Assembly: GCF_030915465.1 (NCBI RefSeq)
Contig: NZ_CP133267.1
Span: 3,957,001-4,021,000, forward strand
DNA from: Neobacillus sp. PS3-34
Lineage (GTDB): Bacteria > Bacillota > Bacilli > Bacillales > Cytobacillaceae
DNA length: 64,000 nucleotides
Reading direction: 5' to 3'
Position numbers and translations under genes: made by a program. Positions 48,125 through 58,021 of the stretch are shown in pieces; positions within the stretch are counted from its first letter, which is position 1; each line of letters starts with the position of its first letter. A model generated the notes under the pieces. That model saw only the letters and a program-made list of their open reading frames with translations, was not told the DNA's origin and did not search any database.

Positions 48125-48898
48125 ATGGCAATTTTGGAAGGAATTTTACATACTTACTCACAGTTTTTTGATTTAGACATGTGGGCAAAAGTATTGACAA
48201 GCCCTGTAAGCTGGGGATTAATTGGTACATTGGTAATACTCGAAGGGCTCTTGTCAGCGGATAATGCCCTTGTACTGGCAGTTATGGTAAGGCATTTGCC
48301 AGTAGAGAAGCGGAAGAAAGCCTTGTTCTACGGTTTGCTTGGCGCATATGCTTTCCGTTTTGTTGCAATTGGACTTGGAGTATTCTTAATCAAGCTTTGG
48401 TGGATTAAAATCATTGGTGCCGCATACCTGGCATGGCTGTCGATTAAGTACTTTATCGAAAAGAGCAAAGCTTCATCGGAAGAAGGAGAAGAATCAGAAG
48501 GTATGAACCAGGGAAGCCTGCTGATCCGCATGTTCGGAGTTTTCTGGGGCACAGTCGCTGCCGTTGAAATGATGGATATTGCTTTCTCTGTTGATAGTGT
48601 ACTTGCTGCCTTTGGTGTCAGCCAGCAGGTTTGGGTCCTCCTTATTGGAGGAATGTTGGGTGTCCTAATGATGCGTGGAGTGGCGGGAGTGTTCCTTAAA
48701 CTGATTGACCGGGTACCAGAACTTGAAACGACGGCATATGTTTTAATATTAATCATTGCTGTGAAGATGTTCCTTGGTGTATTCCACATTGAAATCGAAA
48801 ATGCATACTTCTTCATTTTGCTTCTTATCACTTTCGGATTAACCTTTGTAATCCACTTTATGAACAAGAAAAAAGAAGCTGGTAAGCAAAGCAACTAA
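48125..48898 (+). CDS. TerC-family integral membrane protein (YceF-like)
   Basis: The 257-aa protein has about seven helices and conserved acidic motifs: EGLLSADNALVLAVMVRHLP (about 38-57) and EMMDIAFSVDSVLAAFG (about 151-167). TerC proteins export Mn2+ or metalate secreted enzymes, and belong to tellurite-type stress clusters. RBS GGGAGGAAAG is strong. I looked for a yybP-ykoY manganese riboswitch upstream and saw none. Confidence 0.93.
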   Translation: MAILEGILHTYSQFFDLDMWAKVLTSPVSWGLIGTLVILEGLLSADNALVLAVMVRHLPVEKRKKALFYGLLGAYAFRFVAIGLGVFLIKLWWIKIIGAAYLAWLSIKYFIEKSKASSEEGEESEGMNQGSLLIRMFGVFWGTVAAVEMMDIAFSVDSVLAAFGVSQQVWVLLIGGMLGVLMMRGVAGVFLKLIDRVPELETTAYVLILIIAVKMFLGVFHIEIENAYFFILLLITFGLTFVIHFMNKKKEAGKQSN

Positions 48899-48920
48899 TT
48901 TATGTGAATAGTAAGGGGAT

Positions 48921-48958
48921 GAAGGGAACTGGCTAATGCCTGGCTCCCTTCTTTTTTA
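48921..48958 (+). terminator. terminator after terC
   Basis: GAAGGGA...TCCCTTC arms followed by TTTTTT. Confidence 0.75.
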
Positions 48959-48979
48959 CCTATTGAGAGGTGTATTCCA

Positions 48980-50167
48980 ATGAGATTTTTTTCGTATTTT
49001 TATGAAAAAGACATGAGTCAACTTTTTTACCAAACACCTTTGGATTTTAATAAATTCACAAATCGGGAGCTGCTTGCGTATGCACTTGGCGCAACATTAT
49101 ATATGCCCGCCACCCGCACGGATATTTGCGTTAGCATAATGTCAAATAAACATGAGGGCCTAACGTCGCTCGTGATAGACCTTGAGGATGCAATTGGCGA
49201 TAGTGAAATTCATGTTGCTGAAGACAACCTTCTTGTTGAATTGTTTAAGCTTTTTGGAGCTCTTAAAAACGGCAATCTGACAATTGACCAGATACCTCTG
49301 CTGTTTATTCGTGTACGTAATCTGGAGCAGTTTAAAAGAATTCAGGAGCAAGCGGGAGAATCGATGCAGCTTCTTACAGGCCTTGTATTGCCCAAATTTG
49401 AAGCGTCCCAGGGTAAAGCACTTTTGGAAGAAGTTAAAAAAGTCCATACTGTAAGCCATCCCTTTTATGCAATGCCCATCCTCGAAACAAAGAAAGTCAT
49501 CCGCAAAGAAACGAGGATGAAGGAATTAATGGATATTAAGGGGCTGCTGGATGAATATCGGGATAATATTTTGAATGTTCGGATTGGCGCGACTGATTTC
49601 AGCGGGCTATATGGCATCCGGCGCAGTGCAGATATGACAGTATATGATATTGCTGTATTAAGAGATTGTATTGCAGATATTATTAATGTTTTCCTAAGAG
49701 CAGACAGCCCATATGTCATTTCAGGGCCAGTATGGGAGTACTTTTCAGCAAAGGAAAGAATCCTGAAGCCACAGCTCAGGCAGACGCCTTTCCGTGAACG
49801 TTACGGCCGAGAAGGGCTAAAGTGGAGAACGGAACTAATCGGCCAGAATTTGGATGGACTCCTAAAGGAAGTGTTAATGGATATTTCCAACGGCCTGACG
49901 GGAAAAACAATTATTCATCCTACCCATATTAAAGCCGTTCAGGCTATGAATGTAGTCTCATATGAGGAATATATGGATGCGAATACTATTATCAATGCTG
50001 CTGCGGAAGAATACGGTGCAGTAAAAAGTCAGTTTTCCAACAAAATGAATGAGATAAAGCCCCATACATATTGGGCAGAGAAAATCTTGCTGAAATCTAA
50101 AGTTTACGGGGTGCTGCATGAAGAACACACAAACATCGACCTTCTCAGAGCAAAAGTTTACGTTTAA
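48980..50167 (+). CDS. HpcH/HpaI-CitE-like lyase of the Ter biosynthetic module
   Basis: This 395-aa protein of the HpcH/HpaI aldolase-citrate lyase beta superfamily shows LVIDLEDAIGDSEI (acidic metal-binding loop), LFIRVRNLEQFKRI, TGLVLPKFEA and a C-terminal IRIGATDFSGLYGIRR-like segment (VRIGATDFSGLYGIRRSADM). The TIM-barrel lyases act on acyl-CoA or oxo-acid substrates, but no substrate is known here. In Ter-associated clusters analysed by Anantharaman and Aravind, such a gene accompanies PRTase, HAD and StiP genes. The PRTase gene begins inside its 3' end (50 bases overlap). ATG 48980 follows GAGAGGTG. Confidence 0.82.
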   Translation: MRFFSYFYEKDMSQLFYQTPLDFNKFTNRELLAYALGATLYMPATRTDICVSIMSNKHEGLTSLVIDLEDAIGDSEIHVAEDNLLVELFKLFGALKNGNLTIDQIPLLFIRVRNLEQFKRIQEQAGESMQLLTGLVLPKFEASQGKALLEEVKKVHTVSHPFYAMPILETKKVIRKETRMKELMDIKGLLDEYRDNILNVRIGATDFSGLYGIRRSADMTVYDIAVLRDCIADIINVFLRADSPYVISGPVWEYFSAKERILKPQLRQTPFRERYGREGLKWRTELIGQNLDGLLKEVLMDISNGLTGKTIIHPTHIKAVQAMNVVSYEEYMDANTIINAAAEEYGAVKSQFSNKMNEIKPHTYWAEKILLKSKVYGVLHEEHTNIDLLRAKVYV

Positions 50168-51494
50168 TATTTTAAATTCGCTCCGGGCAGAAGTGGAGGT
50201 TAGGCAAAATCCATACGCTCTTCCCATTGAGGAGCTATTTACAATGGCTGCAAGAATAAACAAAAAACGCTCGTTTTTGTTTGTCAGCAAGCTGCTCGGT
50301 AAACACCTTCCGATTGATCCGAATAAAGGGCTATTAACTTCGGCACTCCTGGCAGCGAGGTATTATGAACTCGTAAATGGTGTGGCACCAGAAATTATTT
50401 CTAATTTGAAATCTACCTTCCTTTTTGGAAGTCCAGAATTTTCCTCAACCCGTTTTATTGATGGTTCCTTAAATCCAATAATTATCGGCTTTGCCGAAAC
50501 AGCCACAGCTCTTGGACATGCTTTTTTCGATTGTTTCCAGAACGGCGATTATTTTCATACCACTAGGGAAGACCTTATAAATCGTGCTCCTGCGCATTAC
50601 ATTCGAAGAGGAACACTCCCACGCTACGTCACACCGCTGTTATATACCTTTGGAAATGCTTCAAAACCAAAGAGAAATCATTCTGGTTGATGACGAGCTG
50701 ACAACTGGAAAAACGGCTTTAAATATCATTCGCTCCATTCAGGCTCAATTTCCAAGAAGTGAGTATTCAGTTGTCACTATATTAGATTGGCGCTCTGATG
50801 AAGACCGAGAAGGATTTATCCAGGCACAAAAAGAACTGGAGATTAAAATTAACGTAGTAAGCCTAATCTCAGGCGAAGTTAATGTGAAAAAAGTAAAAGA
50901 ACTAGATGAAAATTATCACCTAGAGCAAGAACAGAAGCCTGTTAAGCCGAGAGTGGAATATTTAAAGCTGCCGCCCTTCTTTACTGAGCTGAATGAATCC
51001 ACTCAATCACTTGATGGCAGGATTAATCATACTCCTTTTATTAAAGAAACAGGCAGGTTCGCCATTGAAGACAGGAGCAAAGCGGAAATCGATATAAAGA
51101 CAAGAAAAGCTGCAGATTATCTTTTGGGAAAACGGAACGGAACAAGGACGCTTTGCATCGGCACAGGGGAGTTTATGTATATACCTATGAAAATAGCATC
51201 AGAAATGGGGCCAGGAATTTTCTATCAATCTACAACCAGAAGCCCTATTTATATTAAAAATGAACCGGGATATGGAGCAAGGTTTGGATTATCTTTTCCA
51301 AACCCGGAGGATAGCGAAGTACGGCAGTTCGTTTATAATATCGAACCTGGCTATTATGATGAATTATTTGTATTTTTTGAGCGGGAGCCCTCACCAGCAG
51401 AACTCGGCCACTATTAAGCGAACTTGAAAAAACGTATGCTGGTTCAATAAAAATTGTTTCTTTTACTAGGCAAAGAGGTGGAAGTAGTGAATAA
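50118..51494 (+). CDS. phosphoribosyltransferase with TRSP domain, Ter module (two frameshifts)
   Basis: The PRTase core has the PRPP loop IILVDDELTTGKTALNII. The C-terminal TRSP domain bears its eponymous residues in QSTTRSPIYIKNEP. Breaks: at about 50588 (restoring ALRITFEEEHSHATSHRCY) and at about 51412 (one T missing; restoring HYLSELEKTYAGSIKIV and a stop at 51494). The corrected gene ends eight bases inside the start of the StiP gene, as expected for a coupled operon. The reaction is predicted to join a base-like or amine group to phosphoribose. No experimental function is known to me. Confidence 0.85.
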
Positions 51495-52608
51495 AATAGT
51501 TAGTCAGCCTGCAAAAATGGGATCTTATAAAGATAGCGATGTTGTCTTTCTCCTTAAAGATTTAAGCGGAGCTGATTTGGAGGATACAACAGACAATAGG
51601 GAAAAAAAAGTCCAGGCTGGGCAGCATTACAGTGAAACCCTTCCTATCGAATATCAGCCGCCAAAAAAATACGTGGATCTATTCATGGAGAAGCTGCACG
51701 AATACAAACGTAAGGTTGCACTTTGCATCGGAGTGGTTTCAGAACAAATCTATATTGAAAAAGGAAGTAAGACAGTCCTGGTTTCTCTGGCACGAGCAGG
51801 TACACCGGTAGGGATATTAATAAAAAGGTATATTGAAAAACGATATCATGTCTCGCTCCCGCATTACAGCATCTCAATCATCAGGGATAGGGGTATCGAT
51901 GAAAATGCCATCAAGTTTATTCTTAGCAATCACCCAGACTCTGTGATTCAATTCGTTGATGGTTGGACAGGAAAAGGAGCAATCTCAATTGAACTTACAA
52001 AAGCCTGTGAAGAATTTGAAAAAAAGTATGCTATTAGGCTTGATGATAAGCTTGCTGTAATTGCAGATCCTGGCTATTGTACAACGTTGTTTGGAACGAG
52101 AGAGGATTTCCTGATTCCGAGCGCGTGTTTAAATTCAACCGTATCAGGACTTGTAAGCAGGACAGTTCTAAATGATTTGTATATAGGGGTAAATGATTTT
52201 CACGGTGCAAAATTTTATCGTGAACTGGCGGAGCAGGATGTGTCAAATGACTATATTGAATTAATAGACAGTGAGTTTACAGCTATTTTTGAAGAAGCCG
52301 CCGAAATAGTCGCAAAAAAACAATTAGCCACAATCGAAACAGGATTTTTGGGAATGGCCGATGTAGAAAATATTCAAACACAATTTAATATAGCCAGCAC
52401 CCATTTTATCAAGCCGGGTGTTGGAGAGACCACACGTGTGCTGCTGCGCCGGGTTCCATGGAAAATCCTGATGCGTGACCCATCCAGCCCATATGTAAAG
52501 CATATCCTTATGCTGGCTGAGGAAAAAGGAGTGGAAGTTGTGCCATTCCCAGATATGAACTATTTATGCTGCGGCCTGATTAAAACCGTACAGGAATCAC
52601 AAGAATGA
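51487..52608 (+). CDS. StiP-family protein (PRTase-like/cysteine protease StiP)
   Basis: The 373-aa protein is of the family called PRTase_1 or cysteine protease StiP. It contains YKDSDVVFLLKDLSGADLED at the N-terminus, TVLVSLARAGTPVGILIKRY, a VQFVDGWTGKGAI-like PRPP-loop (IQFVDGWTGKGAISIEL) and GVGETTRVLLRRVPWKILM. GTG 51487 was chosen because AAAGAGGTGG lies six bases upstream. Its start overlaps the PRTase-TRSP stop and its stop overlaps the HAD start (ATGA). The two PRTase-like proteins likely form part of one pathway. Confidence 0.85.
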   Translation: MNKIVSQPAKMGSYKDSDVVFLLKDLSGADLEDTTDNREKKVQAGQHYSETLPIEYQPPKKYVDLFMEKLHEYKRKVALCIGVVSEQIYIEKGSKTVLVSLARAGTPVGILIKRYIEKRYHVSLPHYSISIIRDRGIDENAIKFILSNHPDSVIQFVDGWTGKGAISIELTKACEEFEKKYAIRLDDKLAVIADPGYCTTLFGTREDFLIPSACLNSTVSGLVSRTVLNDLYIGVNDFHGAKFYRELAEQDVSNDYIELIDSEFTAIFEEAAEIVAKKQLATIETGFLGMADVENIQTQFNIASTHFIKPGVGETTRVLLRRVPWKILMRDPSSPYVKHILMLAEEKGVEVVPFPDMNYLCCGLIKTVQESQE

Positions 52609-53403
52609 TTTTCGCATCCGATCTAGACCGTACGCTCATTTTTTCTGAGAGGGCACTTGCCGAACTCGGACACCCGCAAAGAACAAATTTAAAGCCAGTC
52701 GAGGAGAGAGACGGAAAATGGCTCTCCTATATGACAGCAAATGCCTATTATAAATTAGAACAGCTTTGCCTGAATGCCATGTTTGTTCCAGTAACAACAA
52801 GGACGACTGAACAGTTCAGGAGAATTTTCATTTTCCGGAATGAACTCCCGATTACCTATGCGATTACGTCAAATGGTGCAAATATCTTGTATAAGGGTGA
52901 GCTGCTGCCGGAGTGGTCCACCTGATTTCAAGGCAAAAGAAAGCAGAAACCTGCGTGCAAGAAGAATTGCTGGCCTTTTTCAAAAAGAGGGATACATATT
53001 TAATGGTGTAATCAAACAGGCTGAAAACCTATTTTTCTATTATATTTTAGAAAAACCTATTTCCTTAAATGAAAAGCTATTATTGGGAGAGGCAGTTTCA
53101 GAATATGGCTGGCGAGTTTCCCAGCAGGGACGAAAGCTTTATTTTATTCCAAAGGCAATCAGTAAGGGTGCCGCCATCGAGTATATCTGCGGCAGGGAAG
53201 GAAAGGAAGCGGCAGCAGGTGCCGGGGATGCAGTCCTGGACTGGGATTTCCTGCAGCATTGCCGCCACCGATTTGTTCCTGCGCATGGAGAGCTTGTGGC
53301 TGAGCCATCGATTAATGACTTTACGCTTACTATAAATAAAGGTGTTTTAGCCGGGGAAGAAATTGTTCGGAAGTTTATTTCACTGGTGCCGCAGGAGGTT
53401 TAA
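52605..53403 (+). CDS. HAD-family phosphatase, Ter module (frameshifted)
   Basis: The product is about 265 aa after correction. HAD motif I is FASDLDRTLIFSERAL (DxD at 6-8), motif II VTTRTTEQF, and the C-terminal GAGDAVLDWDFLQHC supplies the acidic motif. The frame changes at about 52920, near GGTCCACC; FKAKESRNLRARRIAGLF follows. HAD enzymes of this kind dephosphorylate small metabolites, fitting a last step of the module. The ATG overlaps the StiP stop. Confidence 0.83.
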
Positions 53404-53645
53404 AGGCTCTTCTTAGGCCTGTAAAAAACAAAGTAATAGAGACTGCTGAAGAAAATATAAATACAGACAAAAAAGAGCACGTCTGATTTTAACGAGTGAA
53501 GAATCGGTAAAAGAAGGAATGAAAAGATCAGACTGTAAACGATTAAATCTATATATACAAATAATCCTGATTGCATTACATTTAACACCGATTCAAGCTC
53601 CTCGGATATCTCTTCCATTTTTGGACGTTTGAATAGAAACCTCAT
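53400..53645 (-). CDS. small membrane protein (81 aa)
   Basis: The protein reads MRFLFKRPKMEEISEELESV, followed by two membrane segments, LFVYIDLIVYSLIFSFLLLP and VLFFVCIYIFFSSLYYFVFY, and a basic end RPKKSL. ATG 53645 has AAGGTGA eight bases upstream. It is encoded opposite to the surrounding Ter genes, its stop overlapping that of the HAD gene by four bases. I do not recognise the family. Confidence 0.6.
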   Translation of the reverse strand: MRFLFKRPKMEEISEELESVLNVMQSGLFVYIDLIVYSLIFSFLLLPILHSLKSDVLFFVCIYIFFSSLYYFVFYRPKKSL

Positions 53646-53839
53646 TCGTTTCACCTTCTTATACGTGAGTACTCAACTATATGCTGGCAAGCGAAAAAAG
53701 GTGAGCACACATAAGAGTAACAATTTTTAACAAGTTTACTTAAAAAAATGAACCTGTTATTCAACTATGTTATGATGGTGAGGAAACCTTACATAATTTT
53801 CTAAACAAATCTTTCGCTCATTAAGGGAAGGGATTATAA

Positions 53840-55476
53840 ATGTATCCATCATTTAATCATTTGCAAGTCCATACTTTATCCCTTTCATATGAAAATTGGA
53901 CCGTTCTTTTAAAAAAACCGCTCCCGGACCGCCCGGAGTTTTCATTGGAAAACGGTACCATTCATATCGGGCAGGTATTGGCAAAAATTTTTGGCATACC
54001 GCTGGATGAGGATGAGTATTATAACCAGCTTTTTGATTATGTACATTCTCCCGAGCTGAATCTCCATTTATTAAGTGAGGATTCACTCGATAAAACGATT
54101 GATAACCAGCACTTTCAGTCCGTCCAAAAGGTGCTGAATATCCATCAGGAACAGAAGCTTTCCATTAACCGTTTTACCGCTTTTTTGGATGGAGAACAGC
54201 TCATTGTTAAATCAGGCGATCCTGTCCTTCACCGGAAAATTAGAGAGGCATGGATAGCTTCACTCGAACTGTTTTCCCAGAAAGAACAAAACGGGCTAAA
54301 AAATAGTGAGCTGAGGCGGGTGCTGGTCGATTTAGTAAAATGGTCAATAAACCATCTGGCCCCATTAATCGAAAATGCAGATCCCAAAAGGGAAATGCCC
54401 AAATTTTTATGGTATGGTGATTTTAAAAAAAGCCACCAATACTTTGTTTATTTTCTAACAAATCTTGGCTGTGATGTCGCAATTTTTCATCCTGAAGGCA
54501 AGGATATTCTAATGGGGCTTTTAGATGAGCCGGCTTTTGTCCATCAATTCCCTGAAACGAAGGTTGCAGAGCCTTTTCCAAAAGAAAAAAGAAGCAGAAA
54601 AACTACGGTGGCTTTCCGGGCATCAAGAGAAATTGAATCAATCCTGAATCAGGAAGGCTCGGGATTATATAAACCATGGCAGCTTCGCGAATACACACCA
54701 TCGTCACTAACACTTAAAACAACTTATGATGAATTATTTATCCTGGCAAAGGAGCCGGCGATGATCCGTCCCGATTTTGAGGTGAAGGATGGAATGGTGA
54801 AAATTCCCGCGCTTTTTGCAAAGATTCAGGGAGTAAGCAAGAATCGTAAAGAATATTGGGATCGGATTCATGCGCTTGAACAAATGGAAAACACCCTCAT
54901 AATCCGTTATTTCCCTTTTACAACTACTACCTCTAATGATTTTCGGTTCCATTACCGTAATGCTCTTGACAGGGATGGATTGCTCAGCCCGGATAAAATG
55001 ATGGAAGCACATTATTGGAAGTATGGACATCTTCCTTCAGCCTGCAAAAAGGAATTGCAAATGCAATTCGCAGGATATGTGATAAGCAGGCATTAAAGCC
55101 GATTTTAAAAGAAAGCGCTGAAGAACTGAAAATCTACTTGTTCAGCCAGGCAATGCAGACGCCCAAAACAATCATCCAGCTGCTGGAGAAATTTGATTAT
55201 TCCCAACTGGTGCCAAAGCTGATTCTCTATAACAATGAGCAAACAGGCTCCATCAGCCGTTCGGATGCCGCCCTTCTTCTGCTGCTGAATCAATTTGGCA
55301 TTGATATTATTCTTTATAATCCTTCCGGCCATAATGATATTGAAGCTTTTCTCACTGAAGCTCTATTCGATACCCACTGGCTCGAGGAGGTAGTTTTCGA
55401 TCAGGAATTCAAAGAACCCTCACTAATTAAAAAAGGATTGTTCTCTGGATTTTTAAAAAATTTAAGGGGAGATTGA
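53840..55476 (+). CDS. yceG: YceG-family Ter-cluster protein (frameshifted)
   Basis: The product is about 545 aa after correction (B. subtilis YceG is 537). The middle part has KFLWYGDFKKSHQYFVYFLT and LGCDVAIFHPEGKD, and the end repeats the pattern LVPKLILYNNEQTGSISRSD with GIDIILYNPSGHNDIEAF, so two similar halves are visible. One base missing at about 55041 joins HLPSALQKGIANAIRRICDK. The family is unique to Ter/tellurite clusters with no known enzyme activity. RBS GGGAAGGGA precedes ATG 53840; telA follows by four bases. Confidence 0.85.
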
Positions 55477-55480
55477 AGAC

Positions 55481-56581
55481 ATGAATCAAACACCTAACAC
55501 GTCCGCAAACCTTATGGAGTCGAAACCAGAAGAACTGCTGACAGAAAATAGGGTTTCAGACATCAAGCTTGCGCTTCGAAAAGAGCCAGAGGTCCAAAAC
55601 CTTGTAAAGTCCATTGATGAGCGCGATCAAATTCAAATCCTGGAATTTGGAAAAGAGCCGGCTGTCCAGATTTCCCGTTTCTCTGACCAGATTCTTCATA
55701 ATATGAGAACGACAAAGGTAGAGGACTCGGGCGAACTTCTAAAGCAGCTTGGACGGATCATGGACAAGTTTGACGCAAAGGATTTCCAGCAAACATCTGG
55801 AGGGATTTTCTCAAAGCTTTTTAAAAAGGGTGAAAAAGTAGTCGAGAAGCTGTTTGGCAAATACCAGACAATGGGCAGTGAGATCGACAAGGTGTATGTG
55901 GAAATTTCAAAATACCAGCATGAAATGACAGATGCCACCCATATGCTTGAGCAAATGTATGATCAAAACTATCAATATTACTTAACACTTGAAAAATACG
56001 TTGTCGCAGGAGAAATGAAGGCTGAAGAACTGAAAAACCACCAGCTTCCTCAGCTGGAAGCACGTGCGGCAGGAGGAGACCAGCTGGCTTCCATGCAGGC
56101 AGATACACTGCGCAATGCGATTGAGCTGTTGGAGCAAAGAGTATATGACCTAGAAATGGCGAAAATGGTTTCCCTGCAGACAGCTCCTCAAATTCGCCTT
56201 CTTCAGCGGGGAAATACGAAGCTGATTGGTAAGATCAATTCCGCCTTTGTTACAACGATTCCTATTTTCAAAAACGGTTTAATCCAGGCTGTTGCAGCCA
56301 AGCGCCAAAAGCTTGTAGCTGATTCCATGAGTGAGCTTGACAGAAGAACGAATGAAATGCTTGTCCGTAATGCACAGAATATTTCACAGCAAAGCACGGA
56401 TATCGCACGTTTAGCTGGCGCTCCTAGCATTAAGATCGAAACGATCGAGGAAACATGGAATATCATCATTAAAGGCATGCAGGAAACAAAAGCAATTGAA
56501 GATGAAAACAAACGATTGCGTGTAGAGGGCACAAAAAGGCTTGAGCAGCTTCAAGACAATTTTAAAAAAATGAAGGCATAA
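55481..56581 (+). CDS. telA: toxic anion resistance protein TelA (YceH)
   Basis: The 366-aa TelA family protein is largely helical. It has ESKPEELLTENRVSDIKLAL at the N-terminus, GGIFSKLFKKGEKVVEKLFG (about 107-126), and ends with IKIETIEETWNIIIKGMQET and a coiled coil. TelA homologues confer tolerance to tellurite and other stresses; the mechanism is unclear. It starts four bases after yceG and is followed by two TerD genes. B. subtilis yceG-yceH are paired in the same way. Confidence 0.93.
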   Translation: MNQTPNTSANLMESKPEELLTENRVSDIKLALRKEPEVQNLVKSIDERDQIQILEFGKEPAVQISRFSDQILHNMRTTKVEDSGELLKQLGRIMDKFDAKDFQQTSGGIFSKLFKKGEKVVEKLFGKYQTMGSEIDKVYVEISKYQHEMTDATHMLEQMYDQNYQYYLTLEKYVVAGEMKAEELKNHQLPQLEARAAGGDQLASMQADTLRNAIELLEQRVYDLEMAKMVSLQTAPQIRLLQRGNTKLIGKINSAFVTTIPIFKNGLIQAVAAKRQKLVADSMSELDRRTNEMLVRNAQNISQQSTDIARLAGAPSIKIETIEETWNIIIKGMQETKAIEDENKRLRVEGTKRLEQLQDNFKKMKA

Positions 56582-56634
56582 GCTTTCATTTTCACATAAT
56601 TTCAACCTATTAATTTGATAATGAGGTGAAGGTA

Positions 56635-57243
56635 ATGGCAATTAATTTACAAAAAGGCCAAAGAGTTGATTTAACAAAAAGCAATCCAGGATTAACAAAA
56701 ATCATGGTAGGTTTAGGATGGGACCCTGTACAAAGCAGTGGCGGGGGTTTATTTGGAGGCTTATTCGGCGGCGGCAGTACGCCAAATGTCGATTGCGATG
56801 CTTCGGTCATTATGCTAGGAGAAAATGATAAGCTCCAAAATAACAAGGATGTTGTGTACTTTGGAAATTTAAAAAGTGCGGATGGCAGCATTCAGCATTC
56901 CGGCGACAATCTTACTGGAGCTGGCGACGGGGATGACGAACAGGTTCACGTTGATTTAGGACGAGTGCCATCTCATGTCCATAAGCTTGTTTTTGTTGTT
57001 AATATTTACGACAGCGTAAAGCGTAAGCAGCACTTCGGGATGATTCGCAATGCGTTTATCAGAATTGTAAATCCATCAAACCAGCAAACATTGCTGCATT
57101 ATAATTTAACAGATGATTATAGCGGCAAAACCTGCCTTGTTGCCGGTGAGCTTTACCGACATGGTACAGAGTGGAAATTTGCGGCAGTTGGAAACGGCAC
57201 GAACGCAGCGAGCTTGGGTGAAGTAGTAAAATCTTTTAGTTAA
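56635..57243 (+). CDS. TerD-family protein (2) with glycine-rich insertion
   Basis: The 202-aa TerD domain begins AINLQKGQRVDLTKSNPGLT. After GLGWDP the usual acidic loop is replaced by a Gly/Phe-rich stretch, SSGGGLFGGLFGGGSTP, before VDCDASVIMLG. The second hallmark [20 protein letters not shown] is intact. The insertion enlarges the loop that carries Ca2+-binding residues in other TerD proteins. ATG 56635 follows GAGGTGAAGG; upstream open frame is not conserved. Confidence 0.92.
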   Translation: MAINLQKGQRVDLTKSNPGLTKIMVGLGWDPVQSSGGGLFGGLFGGGSTPNVDCDASVIMLGENDKLQNNKDVVYFGNLKSADGSIQHSGDNLTGAGDGDDEQVHVDLGRVPSHVHKLVFVVNIYDSVKRKQHFGMIRNAFIRIVNPSNQQTLLHYNLTDDYSGKTCLVAGELYRHGTEWKFAAVGNGTNAASLGEVVKSFS

Positions 57244-57301
57244 TCGAATGGGGCTTCTCCCAGTTCACGCACTTGTTAAAAAAGTTTTTTGAGGTGATAA
57301 A

Positions 57302-57880
57302 ATGAGCATCAATTTATCAAAAGGACAAAGAATCGATTTAACAAAAACAAACCCCGGACTGACGAAGGTTATTGTCGGTCTTGGCTGGGATACGAACCGT
57401 TATCACGGCGGGCATGACTTTGACCTGGATGCTTCGGCTTTTTTAACTGATGCAAATGGAAAAGTCATTGAGGATCAGGACTTCATTTTTTATAATAATT
57501 TAATCCATCCATCTGGAAGTGTCGAGCATACGGGTGATAACCGGACTGGAGAAGGCGACGGCGATGATGAGCAAATCAAAATCGATTTCAGCCGCGTTCC
57601 CTCCCATATCCATCGCGTTGCCATTACCGTCACCATCCATGATGCTGAATTACGGAGTCAAAATTTTGGGCAGGTAGCGAATTCCTTTGCGCGCGTCGTC
57701 GATGAAGACAACGGCCGTGAAATTCTCCGCTTTGACCTTGGCGAGGACTTCTCTGTTGAAACAGCCGTAGTAATCTGCGAGCTATACCGCCATAACGGCG
57801 ATTGGAAATTCAATGCCGTTGGCAGTGGCTTCTCCGGCGGATTGGCTGCCCTCTGCCGCAATTTTGGTTTAAGTGTATAA
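57302..57880 (+). CDS. TerD-family protein (3)
   Basis: The 192-aa TerD protein is closely similar to the first one: [20 protein letters not shown] (about 27-46) and [20 protein letters not shown] carry the acidic sites. It lies 58 bases after TerD 2 and is the last gene of the cluster, ended by a strong terminator. RBS TTGAGGTGATA precedes ATG 57302. Confidence 0.93.
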   Translation: MSINLSKGQRIDLTKTNPGLTKVIVGLGWDTNRYHGGHDFDLDASAFLTDANGKVIEDQDFIFYNNLIHPSGSVEHTGDNRTGEGDGDDEQIKIDFSRVPSHIHRVAITVTIHDAELRSQNFGQVANSFARVVDEDNGREILRFDLGEDFSVETAVVICELYRHNGDWKFNAVGSGFSGGLAALCRNFGLSV

Positions 57881-57887
57881 TGTGTGA

Positions 57888-57920
57888 AGAAGCTGCCCCA
57901 GGGCAGCTTCTTATTTTTTT
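57888..57920 (+). terminator. terminator of the Ter cluster
   Basis: GAAGCTGCCC-ca-GGGCAGCTTC followed by TTATTTTTTT. Confidence 0.85.
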
Positions 57921-58021
57921 GGGAGGATTATCTTTAGGCTTTTCCCTGTTAATACCAACTTAAAAATCAATTCCCCATGCTATAATTCTAGTATATTACT
58001 ATGAATTTTGGGGAAATGACA

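Noticed and set aside
48328..48894. 188-codon minus-strand ORF opposite terC
   Set aside because: It is a shadow of the hydrophobic TerC codons, without RBS or family similarity.
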